DNA of 64,000 nt from Salarchaeum japonicum_A (GTDB lineage Archaea; Halobacteriota; Halobacteria; Halobacteriales; Halobacteriaceae): positions 682,001 through 746,000 of the forward strand of contig NZ_JBNAMV010000004.1 in assembly GCF_049705945.1 (NCBI RefSeq), in the 5' to 3' direction. Positions 1 through 7,849 of this stretch are shown piece after piece. The notes below the pieces were generated by a model, which had not been told where the DNA came from, made no database searches, and saw nothing but the letters and a program-made list of their open reading frames with translations. Numbering within the stretch: position 1 is the first letter of the stretch; each line of letters opens with the position of its first letter. Both the position numbers and the translations under genes were made by a program.

Positions 1-18
1 AGTTTTCGGAGTTTACGC

Positions 19-981
19 ATGACTAATCAGCGCATACAATCCCGAAGGCAAGAGACGACCGAAGCGGAAACCGAGAGCGAAGAGTCGAACGAATGCCCCG
101 AATGCGGCGGCCTCGTCATCCAGGACGAGGAGCACGGCGAGTCCGTCTGCATGGACTGCGGTCTCGTCGTCGAGGAGGACGGCATCGACCGCGGGCCGGA
201 GTGGCGAGCGTTCGACTCCGCCGAAAAAGACGAAAAATCCCGGGTGGGTGCCCCGACGACGAACACGATGCACGACAAGGGCCTCTCCACCAACATCGAC
301 TGGCGCGACAAGGACGCGTACGGCAACAGCCTCTCCTCGAACCAGCGCCAGAAGATGCAGCGACTCCGCAAGTGGAACGAGCGCTTCCGCACGCGTGACG
401 CGAAGGAGCGGAACCTGAAGCAGGCGCTCGGCGAAATCGACCGGATGGCGAGCGCGCTCGGCCTCCCGGACAACGTCCGCGAGACGGCGTCCGTCATCTA
501 CCGCCGCGCCTTGGAAGAGGACCTGCTGCCCGGCCGCAGCATCGAGGGCGTCTCCACCTCGTGCGTGTACGCCGCCGCGCGACAGGCCGGCGTCCCGCGC
601 AGCCTCGACGAAATCGCGGACGTGAGCCGCGTCGAGAAGGCCGAAATCGCCCGCACGTACCGGTACGTCGTGCGCGAACTCGGCCTCGAAGTCCGGCCCG
701 CGGACCCCGAGAGCTACGTCCCGCGGTTCGCGTCCTCGCTCGAACTCAGCGACGAGGCCGAACACCGCGCCCGCGAACTCCTCCAGACCGCGAAGGACAA
801 GGGCGTTCACTCCGGCAAATCGCCGGTGGGTCTCGCGGCCGCCGCCGTCTACGCCGCCGCGCTCCTCACGAACGAGAAGACCACGCAGGCGAAGGTCAGC
901 GAGGTCGCGGACATCAGCGAAGTCACCATCCGCAACCGCTACCACGAACTCCTCGAAGCCGAAGACTCGATTCCGGTCTAA
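19..981 (+). CDS. tfb: Transcription initiation factor IIB (TFB), first of two
   Basis: TFB bridges TBP on the TATA box and RNA polymerase and sets the start site. The 320-residue protein has an N-terminal zinc ribbon with Cys26, Cys29, Cys44 and Cys47, then the conserved linker (B-finger region, motif KSRVGAPTTNTMHDKGL) near residues 74-90, and two cyclin folds at about 120-210 and 215-315. Length and domain order are those of a complete archaeal TFB. The start ATG is near the window edge, so its promoter cannot be judged. A second TFB gene lies at 44457-45410. Haloarchaea commonly keep several TFBs that pair with different TBPs; which promoters this one serves cannot be read from the sequence. 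Confidence 0.96.
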   Translation: MTNQRIQSRRQETTEAETESEESNECPECGGLVIQDEEHGESVCMDCGLVVEEDGIDRGPEWRAFDSAEKDEKSRVGAPTTNTMHDKGLSTNIDWRDKDAYGNSLSSNQRQKMQRLRKWNERFRTRDAKERNLKQALGEIDRMASALGLPDNVRETASVIYRRALEEDLLPGRSIEGVSTSCVYAAARQAGVPRSLDEIADVSRVEKAEIARTYRYVVRELGLEVRPADPESYVPRFASSLELSDEAEHRARELLQTAKDKGVHSGKSPVGLAAAAVYAAALLTNEKTTQAKVSEVADISEVTIRNRYHELLEAEDSIPV

Positions 982-991
982 AATCAGACGG

Positions 992-1177
992 TTAGACGTG
1001 GAATTTGGCAGGGAGTATTCTATATACAAACGCCAATATATTTACTAGAGCTCCAAACACCAGTATAGCGGATATCAATACAGCAAACCACCAGCGACCG
1101 TTCCCCCGAATACTCGGGACTTCTGACGGATAATACGGTGCGAGAGGGTTAGTGGACTCGGGACGGTCGTCCGCCAT
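992..1177 (-). CDS. Small single-pass membrane protein, hypothetical
   Basis: This 61-residue protein was read directly on the minus strand from an ATG at 1177 to a stop at 992. An N-terminal polar stretch (MADDRPESTNPLAPYYPSEV) is followed by one hydrophobic helix at about residues 28-52 and a short basic tail. It lies tail to tail with the TFB gene, ten bases apart. The family is not recognised. Reading frame, acidic N-terminus and membrane segment are typical of small haloarchaeal membrane proteins, but no function can be given. Confidence 0.55.
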   Translation of the reverse strand: MADDRPESTNPLAPYYPSEVPSIRGNGRWWFAVLISAILVFGALVNILAFVYRILPAKFHV

Positions 1178-1315
1178 AGATTGTGAAACTACGTGGGAGA
1201 AGGTAAGTCTCCGGTGTGGAGTTGTGGTATCGACCGGTCTGCCTGACAAAATAAACCGTGTACGGCCGCTGTGCCTACAACAATGATTTTTCACGCTCGC
1301 GTCCCACTCACTCGT

Positions 1316-1675
1316 ATGCGAGTTCCCGAATCCCGTCTCGCCCGCGCGGGCGTCGCCCTCGCCGGCGCGCTCCTCGGCGGCGCGGTCGCCGCGCTCGCGA
1401 GCGCTGTTCTCCCGACGCCCTACCCGCTCGCAATTGGTATCGCGGTCGCCGTCCCCGTGATGGATGTCGGTATCTATCCCGAGAACGTACCCGAGGACAC
1501 CGGCGACGCCGTGCAGGTCGGTGTCGGCGCGGCGGTCGGCGGCGTGCTCGCCGGCTGCGCCGTCGGCTGGGTGTGGCTGGCGTTCTCCCTGCCGTACGCG
1601 ACGGTGTTCAGCGTCGCGACCGCGTATCTCGCGGCAGAGGTGGCGGGCTACGCCGCCCAATCCCGCCTGACCTAA
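1316..1675 (+). CDS. Small multi-pass membrane protein, hypothetical
   Basis: The frame stays open upstream, but the ATG at 1316 (MRVPESRLARAG) is favoured because a T-rich element (GATTTTTC) lies about 30 nt upstream and a basic N-terminus runs straight into a helix. The 119 residues form roughly three or four hydrophobic segments rich in Gly, Ala and Val, broken by one acidic loop (YPENVPEDTGD). The gene sits just ahead of aroD. No family is recognised; it is probably an integral membrane protein of unknown role. An alternative ATG lies at 1283. Confidence 0.6.
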   Translation: MRVPESRLARAGVALAGALLGGAVAALASAVLPTPYPLAIGIAVAVPVMDVGIYPENVPEDTGDAVQVGVGAAVGGVLAGCAVGWVWLAFSLPYATVFSVATAYLAAEVAGYAAQSRLT

Positions 1676-1699
1676 GTCGGCGGCGCGAAAGTATCGGGT

Positions 1700-2371
1700 A
1701 TGGAGTTCACGGAGTTCACGCTCGCGGCGTCGACGGACACGCTCGCGGACGAACCCGCGGCGCGCGAGCACGCGGACTGTCTGGAGTTCCGGATGGACCT
1801 CGCGAGCGACCCGCTCGCCGCGCTCGCCGACTACGACGGCGCGCTCCCCTTGCTCGTGACGAACCGCGCGGAGTGGGAGGGCGGCGCGGCGGCGGACGAC
1901 GACGCCCGATTGGACGCGCTCTGCGAGGCCGTCGCGTACGACGCGGTCGACGCCGTCGATGTCGAGTTGGAGTCGATGCTGGACGGGGCCGGCGAGCGCG
2001 TGCGGGACGCCGCGCGGGACGCGGACGCGTCGGTGGTGGTGTCGGTGCACGACTTCGAGGGGACGCCGCTCCGCCAGGACATGCGCGGACTGCTCGGGAA
2101 CGCCGTCGAGTACGGCGACGTGGGGAAACTCGCGGTCACCGCCACGGACCGAACTGACGCACTCGACCTCCTCACCGTGACGCACGAGTACGCGATGGCG
2201 GACGAACCGGTCGCGACGATGGCGATGGGAGAGGCGGGCCGACACACGCGAGCGGTCGCGCCCGTCTACGGCTCGAAAATCGGGTACGCGCCCGTCCGCG
2301 CCGAAGACGCGACCGCGCCCGGACAGTACGACCTCGAAACCCTCCGAGGGCTCGTCGACGACCTACAGTAG
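1700..2371 (+). CDS. aroD: 3-dehydroquinate dehydratase, type I
   Basis: The enzyme removes water from 3-dehydroquinate to give 3-dehydroshikimate, the third shikimate-pathway step, through a Schiff-base lysine in a TIM barrel. The 223-residue protein carries the substrate motif EFRMD at 29-33, the general base His117 in SVVVSVHDFEGTP, and the Schiff-base Lys143 in GKLAVTATD. A later AMGEAGRHTRA segment supplies the conserved Arg. Length matches the type I family. It lies a short distance before the trpCBA and AroA'/AroB' genes, so most early steps of the pathway are encoded within 6 kb. The start ATG follows an AAAGTATCGGG stretch. Confidence 0.93.
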   Translation: MEFTEFTLAASTDTLADEPAAREHADCLEFRMDLASDPLAALADYDGALPLLVTNRAEWEGGAAADDDARLDALCEAVAYDAVDAVDVELESMLDGAGERVRDAARDADASVVVSVHDFEGTPLRQDMRGLLGNAVEYGDVGKLAVTATDRTDALDLLTVTHEYAMADEPVATMAMGEAGRHTRAVAPVYGSKIGYAPVRAEDATAPGQYDLETLRGLVDDLQ

Positions 2372-2449
2372 CCGGTGGTCGCGTTCGCCAGCGCGCGGCT
2401 GGCGGACTGTTCTCCAAATGGGTTCGTCGCTCGGAGTTTTGCGGGAGTT

Positions 2450-2902
2450 TCAGAGGTCTTCGAGCGCGCGGAGTTTCTGTTCGACTTCGGGTGGTGCGGC
2501 GCTGGGGCCGTCGCGGACGCGGTGGTCGGGGATGACGAGCGGGAGGGGGTTCTGGGCGAGGGCGGTGCGGACGGCGTCGAGGTCGTCGGGGTCGTCCGGG
2601 TCGAGGCCGGGCGTGATGCGGGCGAGGGCGTCGACGGAGAGCTGGTCGCCGTAGGGGATGTCGCGGACCTGTTCGAGGACGTTTCGGTGGGTGGTGGGGA
2701 CGGTGAGGCCGGTTTCGACATCGCGGAAGTCGTCCTCGACGCCTTCGAGGTAGGCGGAGATGCGGTCAAGGAGGGAGTGGTCGTCGGTGGCGTCGTCGTC
2801 GGGGGTGGCGGGGAAGGAGACGCTGATGAGTCGGTCGCCGGCGAGGCCGAGTTGAACGTATCGGTCGAGGTAGTCGAAGTGGCGGGCGTGGACACCGGTC
2901 AT
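2450..2902 (-). CDS. MGMT/Ogt-like protein lacking the acceptor cysteine
   Basis: The C-terminal half has the fold signature of O6-alkylguanine-DNA alkyltransferases: PYG at 83-85 within VRDIPYGDQLSV, an Arg-finger-like R112 (AVRTALAQN), and the active-site loop NPLPLVIPDHRV at 118-129. The catalytic Cys of the family motif PCHRV is replaced by Asp126 (codon GAC, checked on the minus strand). True methyl transfer to cysteine is therefore not expected. It could be a DNA lesion binder like the alkyltransferase-like proteins, which carry Trp at this site, or have another role. It is divergent from trpC; TATAAA on the minus strand lies 25 bases from the ATG. Confidence 0.8.
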   Translation of the reverse strand: MTGVHARHFDYLDRYVQLGLAGDRLISVSFPATPDDDATDDHSLLDRISAYLEGVEDDFRDVETGLTVPTTHRNVLEQVRDIPYGDQLSVDALARITPGLDPDDPDDLDAVRTALAQNPLPLVIPDHRVRDGPSAAPPEVEQKLRALEDL

Positions 2903-2926
2903 GGGCGTGTGGTTGGGCGTCGGGTG

Positions 2927-2932
2927 TTTATA
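2927..2932 (-). promoter_or_regulatory. TATA box for the MGMT-like gene
   Basis: Minus-strand TATAAA lies 25 bases upstream of the ATG at 2902, the spacing expected for a leaderless haloarchaeal transcript. Confidence 0.7.
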
Positions 2933-2949
2933 CCTCCCGGGCCGGGAGG
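2933..2949. promoter_or_regulatory. Perfect inverted repeat in the MGMT-like/trpC divergent promoter
   Basis: CCTCCCG, a GGC spacer and CGGGAGG form a perfect 7-bp inverted repeat directly upstream of the minus-strand TATA box, where the BRE of that promoter would lie. It may be an operator for one or both divergent genes; no regulator is known from the window. Confidence 0.45.
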
Positions 2950-2960
2950 CGAAAGCCTAA

Positions 2961-2966
2961 TGTACA
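2961..2966. promoter_or_regulatory. TGTACA element upstream of trpC
   Basis: TGTACA lies 24 bases before the trpC ATG, and a partial copy (GTACA) occurs at 2982-2986, giving a TGTAC/GTACA inverted pair. TGTACA is the TRP-box core bound by TrpY in Methanothermobacter. Whether a haloarchaeal regulator uses it is an inference. Confidence 0.3.
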
Positions 2967-2989
2967 AAAGAGTGCATTGACGTACAACA

Positions 2990-3742
2990 ATGGACGAGCC
3001 CGAGTTGGCGCCGGCGGTGCGGTCCATCCTCGACGCCGCGCGCTCGAGAACACACGATGGCGAACGCCTCTCCGTCCGGCCGCGGTCGCTCACGGACGCG
3101 TTGGCGGCCGCGGAGGCGGACGGTCGCGTCCCGCTCATCGCGGAAGTGAAACCCACGAGCCCCACCACCGACGGTACGCGCGACGTGGACCCGGTCGCGG
3201 CGGCGGAGGCGATGGTCGCGGGCGGCGCGGCCGCGCTCTCCGTTCTCACCGAACCCGCGCACTTCGGCGGAAGCACGGAGACGCTCGAACGCGTGCGGAG
3301 CGCGGTCGACGTGCCCGTCCTCCGGAAGGACTTCATCGTTCGAGAGGAGCAACTGGACGCCGTCGAGGCGGACGTGGTGTTGCTCATCGCACGGTTCGTC
3401 GACGACCTCGACGACCTGCTCGCGGCGGCGCGCGACCGCGGCTTCCAGGTGCTCGTGGAGACGCACACCCGCCAGGAGGTCGCGCGAGCGCTCGCCGCCG
3501 GCGCGGACATCGTCGGCGTGAACAACCGCGACCTCGGGAAGCTCGACGTGTCCCTCGAAACGTTCGAGTCGGTGGCTCCCGAAGTACCGGATAGCGTGAC
3601 GACGGTCGCGGAGAGCGGAATCAGTACGCGAGACGACGTGCGGCGGATGCGGGCGGCGGGCGCGGACGCTCTGCTCGTCGGGTCCGCCGTGATGGACGAC
3701 ACGCCCGACGCCATCCGGGAGAACACGCGAACCCTAACATGA
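2990..3742 (+). CDS. trpC: Indole-3-glycerol phosphate synthase
   Basis: TrpC closes the ring of carboxyphenylamino-deoxyribulose phosphate to indole-3-glycerol phosphate. The 250-residue TIM-barrel protein shows AEVKPTSPT near 51-59 (catalytic Lys region), the second catalytic motif VLRKDFI near residues 105-111, VGVNNRDLGKLDV and the phosphate-binding VAESGIST and DALLVGSAVM near the end. It is the first gene of trpCBA: its TGA overlaps the trpB ATG in ATGA. TrpD, TrpE and TrpG are not in the window, so early tryptophan genes must lie elsewhere. Confidence 0.95.
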   Translation: MDEPELAPAVRSILDAARSRTHDGERLSVRPRSLTDALAAAEADGRVPLIAEVKPTSPTTDGTRDVDPVAAAEAMVAGGAAALSVLTEPAHFGGSTETLERVRSAVDVPVLRKDFIVREEQLDAVEADVVLLIARFVDDLDDLLAAARDRGFQVLVETHTRQEVARALAAGADIVGVNNRDLGKLDVSLETFESVAPEVPDSVTTVAESGISTRDDVRRMRAAGADALLVGSAVMDDTPDAIRENTRTLT

Positions 3743-4947
3743 GTCAGAAAACGTTCGGCGACTACGGCGGACAGTACGTCCCTGAGGCCCTGATGCCCGC
3801 GCTGACGGAGCTCGAGGACGCCTACCAGCGATACGTGCTGGAGAACGAGGACGGCTTCGTGGACGAGTTCGAGGAGCGCCTCCGCGACTTCGGCGGTCGT
3901 CCCACCCCGCTCCAGCGCGCGGACAACCTCTCTCAGCGGTACGGCTTCGACGTGTACCTCAAGCGCGAGGACCTCGTGCACGGCGGCGCGCACAAGCTCA
4001 ACAACGCGCTCGGCCAGGCGCTCCTCGCGAAGTACATGGGGAAGGACCGCGTCATCGCGGAGACGGGCGCGGGTCAGCACGGCACCGCGACGGCGATGGC
4101 GTGCGCCAGCCTCGATTTGGACTGCGAGATATACATGGGGCGCACGGACATCAACCGTCAGCGGCCGAACGTCTACCGGATGCGGATTCACGGCGCGGAG
4201 GTGAACCCCGTGGACATCGGGTCGGGGACGCTGAAGGAGGCGACGAACGAGGCGATGCGGGACTGGTCGCGGACCGTGGAGGACACGCACTACGTCATCG
4301 GGTCGGTCGTCGGCCCGCATCCGTTCCCGACGATGGTGCGGGACTTCCAGTCCGTTATCAGCGAGGAGGCGCGCGAGCAGGTCAGCCGGCTCCCGGAAGC
4401 CGTCGTCGCGTGCGCCGGCGGCGGGTCGAACACGATGGGCGCGTTCCACGAGTTCGTCGGCGACGAGGACGTGGACCTCTACGCGGTCGAAGCGGGCGGG
4501 AGCGAGCTCGGCGTCGATAGCGAAAAGAGTTACGCGCCGAACTCCGCCAGCCTCGGCACGGGGACAGAGGGCGTGTTGCACGGTGCGCGCACGAAACTCC
4601 TTCAGACGCCCGAGGGCCAGATCGTGGAGTCGCATTCGGTCTCCGCCGGCCTCGATTACGCGGGCGTCGGCCCCGAACTCGCGCACCTCGTGGACGAGGG
4701 TCGCGTCACGCCCGTGAACGTGGACGACGACGCGGCGCTCCGCGCGTTCCACCGCCTCGCCACCCGAGAAGGCATCATTCCCGCGCTCGAATCCAGCCAT
4801 GCGCTCGCCTACTTAGAGCAGTACGAGGGTGACGGGCCGGTGATGGTGAACGTCTCCGGTCGCGGGGACAAGGACCTGGACACGGTCATCGAGGAGTCGA
4901 CCGAGCGCGGTATCGCGAACGCGCCCGACATGGAGGTGTACCAGTGA
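3739..4947 (+). CDS. trpB: Tryptophan synthase beta subunit
   Basis: TrpB condenses indole with serine on pyridoxal phosphate. The PLP lysine is Lys86 in VHGGAHKLNNALGQ, the phosphate-binding loop is CAGGGSNTMGAF, and ETGAGQHG and GRGDKDLDT near the C-terminus are typical TrpB1 motifs. At 402 residues it has the usual length of the TrpA-partnered enzyme. It overlaps trpC by ATGA and trpA by GTGA, indicating translational coupling and an alpha2-beta2 complex with the downstream product. Confidence 0.97.
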   Translation: MSQKTFGDYGGQYVPEALMPALTELEDAYQRYVLENEDGFVDEFEERLRDFGGRPTPLQRADNLSQRYGFDVYLKREDLVHGGAHKLNNALGQALLAKYMGKDRVIAETGAGQHGTATAMACASLDLDCEIYMGRTDINRQRPNVYRMRIHGAEVNPVDIGSGTLKEATNEAMRDWSRTVEDTHYVIGSVVGPHPFPTMVRDFQSVISEEAREQVSRLPEAVVACAGGGSNTMGAFHEFVGDEDVDLYAVEAGGSELGVDSEKSYAPNSASLGTGTEGVLHGARTKLLQTPEGQIVESHSVSAGLDYAGVGPELAHLVDEGRVTPVNVDDDAALRAFHRLATREGIIPALESSHALAYLEQYEGDGPVMVNVSGRGDKDLDTVIEESTERGIANAPDMEVYQ

Positions 4948-5822
4948 GCGACCTCGAATCGGCGTTCGACGGCGACCCAGCGCTCGTCTCCTACATCGCC
5001 GCCGGCGACCCGAGCGTCGAGCGGACGAAGGAGTACGTGCACGCGCTCGTCGAGGGCGGGAGCGACGTCATCGAACTCGGTCTCCCGTTCTCGGAACCCA
5101 TCGCGGAGGGCCCGACGATTCAGAAGGCCGTGAAGCGCGCGCTCGACGCCGGCATGACGCCCGAGAGGTACCTCGACCTCGTGCGCGAGTTGCGCGCGGA
5201 CGGCGTCGACGTGCCGCTGGTCTGCATGACGTACTACAACCTCCTGCTCCAACATGGACAGGCGTCGCGGAGCGACGCCGAACGCGCGAGCGCGGAGGGA
5301 CGCGATGCGCGAGCGTCCCCCGAGGCGTTCGTCGCGGACGCGGCGGAGGCGGGTATCGACGGGTTCGTGATTCCCGACCTGCCCGTGGACGAGGCGGACG
5401 CGCTGAAGGCGGCGTGCGACGAGCACGGCCTCGACCTCGTGTTCATCGTCGCGCCGACGACGACGGACGACCGGCTCGAACGGATGCTCGCGAAGGCGTC
5501 CGGGTTCGTGTACGTCCAGGGCCGGATGGGAACGACGGGCGCGCAGGACGACGTGAGTGAGGACACGCACGGCAGTCTCGACCGCCTCCGTGAGGCCGAC
5601 ATCCCGAAAGCGGTCGGGTTCGGCATCAGCACCGGCGAGCACGCGCGCGAAATCGTCGCGGGCGGCGCGGACGGCATCATCGTCGGGAGCGCGTTCGTTG
5701 ACCTTATCGCCGAGCACGCCGCGGACGGAACCGCGGCGGAGCGGTTGCGGGAGAAGGCGCGCGAGCTGAAGGACGGTGCCGTCGCGGGCGCGAAAGAGAC
5801 GCCGGAATCACAATCGACATAG
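4944..5822 (+). CDS. trpA: Tryptophan synthase alpha subunit, with an insertion
   Basis: TrpA cleaves indole-3-glycerol phosphate and channels indole to TrpB. The GTG start overlaps the trpB stop. Barrel motifs are present: Glu44 in IELGLPFSEPIAEGPTIQ, FVIPDLPVDEAD, VAPTTTDDRL and GFGIST. Two oddities: the residue equivalent to catalytic Asp60 of the bacterial enzyme is Glu55 (codon GAG), and about 20 polar residues rich in Ser, Arg, Ala and Glu (roughly 107-126) interrupt the normally compact YYN...ADAAEAG segment. At 292 residues it is longer than usual for this reason. The end lies 24 bases before the AroA'-type gene. Confidence 0.94.
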   Translation: MSDLESAFDGDPALVSYIAAGDPSVERTKEYVHALVEGGSDVIELGLPFSEPIAEGPTIQKAVKRALDAGMTPERYLDLVRELRADGVDVPLVCMTYYNLLLQHGQASRSDAERASAEGRDARASPEAFVADAAEAGIDGFVIPDLPVDEADALKAACDEHGLDLVFIVAPTTTDDRLERMLAKASGFVYVQGRMGTTGAQDDVSEDTHGSLDRLREADIPKAVGFGISTGEHAREIVAGGADGIIVGSAFVDLIAEHAADGTAAERLREKARELKDGAVAGAKETPESQST

Positions 5823-5846
5823 CCACCCCTTTGTTACGTAGTATCA

Positions 5847-6632
5847 ATGAATTCTACCGGGAAATCCGCACGACTCGACCGAATCGGGACAGACGGAAAG
5901 CTAGTGACGATACCGATGGACCACGGCATCACGCTCGGGGCCGTCGAGGGCCTGAAGGACATCGAATCCACCATCGACGCCGTCACTAGGGGCGGCGCTG
6001 ACGCCGTGCTCACGCAGAAGGGCATCGCGCCGCGCGTCCATCCGAACAAGAACGGGAAGGGCTACATCGTCCACCTGAACGCCTCGACGACCATCGGTCC
6101 GGACGCGAACGACAAGCGCCGCACCGGAACGGTCGAGGAGGCCGTGCGGGCGGGCGCAGACGCCGTCTCCTTCCACATCAACGTCGGGTCGGACCACGAA
6201 CCCGACCAGCTCGCGGACCTCTCGCGAGTGACCGACGAGGCCGACCGCCTCGGTATTCCCGTGCTGGCGATGGCGTACGCGCGCGGCCCCGGCGTGGACG
6301 AACACGACGCGCGCAACCTCGGGCACGCGGTTCGGCTCGCGGAGGAGGCGGGCGCGGACGTGGTGAAGACCGCGTACTCGGGCGACAGCGAGCGCTTCGA
6401 GCACGTCGTCGAATCCACCGCGCGCCCCGTCATCATCGCGGGCGGCAGCCCGCAGGGCGACCTCGCGACCCTCGAAGCGGTACAGGGTGCGATGGACGCC
6501 GGCGCGAAGGGCGTCTCGATGGGACGCACCGTCTTCCAGCACGACGACCCGAAAGCCATCTCGGAGGCCGTCGCGGCGGTCGTACACGACGACGCAGCGC
6601 CCGCGGACGCGCTCGACGCGGCCGGTCTGTAG
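5847..6632 (+). CDS. 2-amino-3,7-dideoxy-D-threo-hept-6-ulosonate synthase (AroA'-type)
   Basis: This class I aldolase makes the seven-carbon precursor with which most archaea enter the aromatic pathway in place of DAHP. The 261-residue barrel has MDHGITLG at 24-31, Tyr144 in MAYARGPG, the Schiff-base Lys174 in DVVKTAYSGD, and a C-terminal phosphate site (VIIAGGSPQGD, AKGVSMGRTVFQ). Close relatives are fructose-bisphosphate aldolases of the DhnA type, but the gene lies directly before the type II dehydroquinate synthase, which settles the call. Spacing to that gene is 50 bases. Confidence 0.9.
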   Translation: MNSTGKSARLDRIGTDGKLVTIPMDHGITLGAVEGLKDIESTIDAVTRGGADAVLTQKGIAPRVHPNKNGKGYIVHLNASTTIGPDANDKRRTGTVEEAVRAGADAVSFHINVGSDHEPDQLADLSRVTDEADRLGIPVLAMAYARGPGVDEHDARNLGHAVRLAEEAGADVVKTAYSGDSERFEHVVESTARPVIIAGGSPQGDLATLEAVQGAMDAGAKGVSMGRTVFQHDDPKAISEAVAAVVHDDAAPADALDAAGL

Positions 6633-6682
6633 GACTGCCGGTATCCGCCACGTTCAAGCACGCCGGCCGAGAGGAGTCGAGT

Positions 6683-7849
6683 ATGACCGAACGCGCCGTC
6701 TGGCTGAAGGCGGACGACTCCGTCGGGGACTGGGAGACGCAAAAGCGACGCATCACCGCCGGCCTCGAGGCCGGCGTGGACTGGGTGCTCGTGGACGAAT
6801 CGGACGTGGAGCGCGTGCGCGAACTCGGGAACGTGAACGTCGCCGCGTTCGAGCGCGACGACGTGGACGTCATCGGGCAGGCCGAGGAGGAGACCGAGGC
6901 GGACTGTTACGTCGTCGGAAAGGACGGCGAGGGCGACGGCACCGTCGACCTCCCCAGCGACTTCTCGGGGAGTGCCGACCTCTCCGCGCTCCGCCGGAAG
7001 GAGGACGTGGGCGGCGCGTACGTCCGCATCCTCGGGAAGGACTACGAGACGTTCGCGGAGGCCGCCGCGGACGAGGCCGCGTACACCATCGTCGTCGGCG
7101 AGGACTGGACCATCATCCCGCTCGAGAACCTCATCGCGCGCATCGGCGACGAGACGACGCTCGTCGCGGGCGTCACGAACGCAGAGGAGGCCGAGACCGC
7201 GTTCGAAACGCTTGACATCGGCGCTGACGCCGTGCTCCTCGATTCGGACGACCCCGACGAGATTCGACGCACCGTGCAGGTCCGGGACGCCGCGCGCCGC
7301 GAAACCCTCGACATGGAGTGGGCGACCGTCACCGTCGTGGAGGAAGCGGGGAGCGCGGACCGCGTCTGCGTCGACACGGGCACGCTGATGGACGACGACG
7401 AGGGCATGCTCGTCGGCTCCATGTCGCGCGGCCTGTTCTTCGTGCACGCCGAGACCGCGGACTCGCCGTACGTCGCAAGCCGGCCGTTCCGCGTGAACGC
7501 CGGTGCAGTACACGCGTACGTCCGCACGCCCGACGGCGGCACGAAGTACCTCGCGGAACTCGGGAGCGGCGACGACGTGCAGATAGTGGACACCGACGGC
7601 CACACCCGCGAGGGCGTCGTCGGCCGCGCGAAAATCGAGCGCCGTCCGATGTTCCGCGTCGAAGCGGAGACCGCGTCGGGCGACCGAATCGAGACCCTCC
7701 TGCAGAACGCGGAGACAATCAAGGTCGCGACGAAGGACGGCCGGAAAGCCGTCACCGACCTCGAAGAGGGCGACGAGGTGAAGGTCTACCTCGAGGAGGG
7801 CGGCCGGCACTTCGGCGAAGCCATCGAGGAACGAATCATCGAGCAGTAA
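6683..7849 (+). CDS. 3-dehydroquinate synthase type II (AroB'-type)
   Basis: The enzyme oxidatively deaminates and cyclises the AroA' product to 3-dehydroquinate using NAD. The 388-residue protein begins with the family's substrate-domain signature (MTERAVWLKADDSVGDW) and has ENLIARIG, the glycine-rich GMLVGSMSRGLFFVHAE near 240-256, RPFRVNAGAVHAYV and a beta-rich C-terminal domain. Length is usual. With the preceding aldolase and AroD it completes the archaeal route to 3-dehydroshikimate. Its stop codon abuts the stop of the convergent UspA-like gene with no bases between. Confidence 0.94.
   Translation: MTERAVWLKADDSVGDWETQKRRITAGLEAGVDWVLVDESDVERVRELGNVNVAAFERDDVDVIGQAEEETEADCYVVGKDGEGDGTVDLPSDFSGSADLSALRRKEDVGGAYVRILGKDYETFAEAAADEAAYTIVVGEDWTIIPLENLIARIGDETTLVAGVTNAEEAETAFETLDIGADAVLLDSDDPDEIRRTVQVRDAARRETLDMEWATVTVVEEAGSADRVCVDTGTLMDDDEGMLVGSMSRGLFFVHAETADSPYVASRPFRVNAGAVHAYVRTPDGGTKYLAELGSGDDVQIVDTDGHTREGVVGRAKIERRPMFRVEAETASGDRIETLLQNAETIKVATKDGRKAVTDLEEGDEVKVYLEEGGRHFGEAIEERIIEQ

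Noticed and set aside
2899..4800. Long minus-strand open frame opposite trpC and trpB
   Set aside because: It is arginine/valine-rich antisense shadow of well-supported trp genes, a usual effect of GC-rich codon bias.
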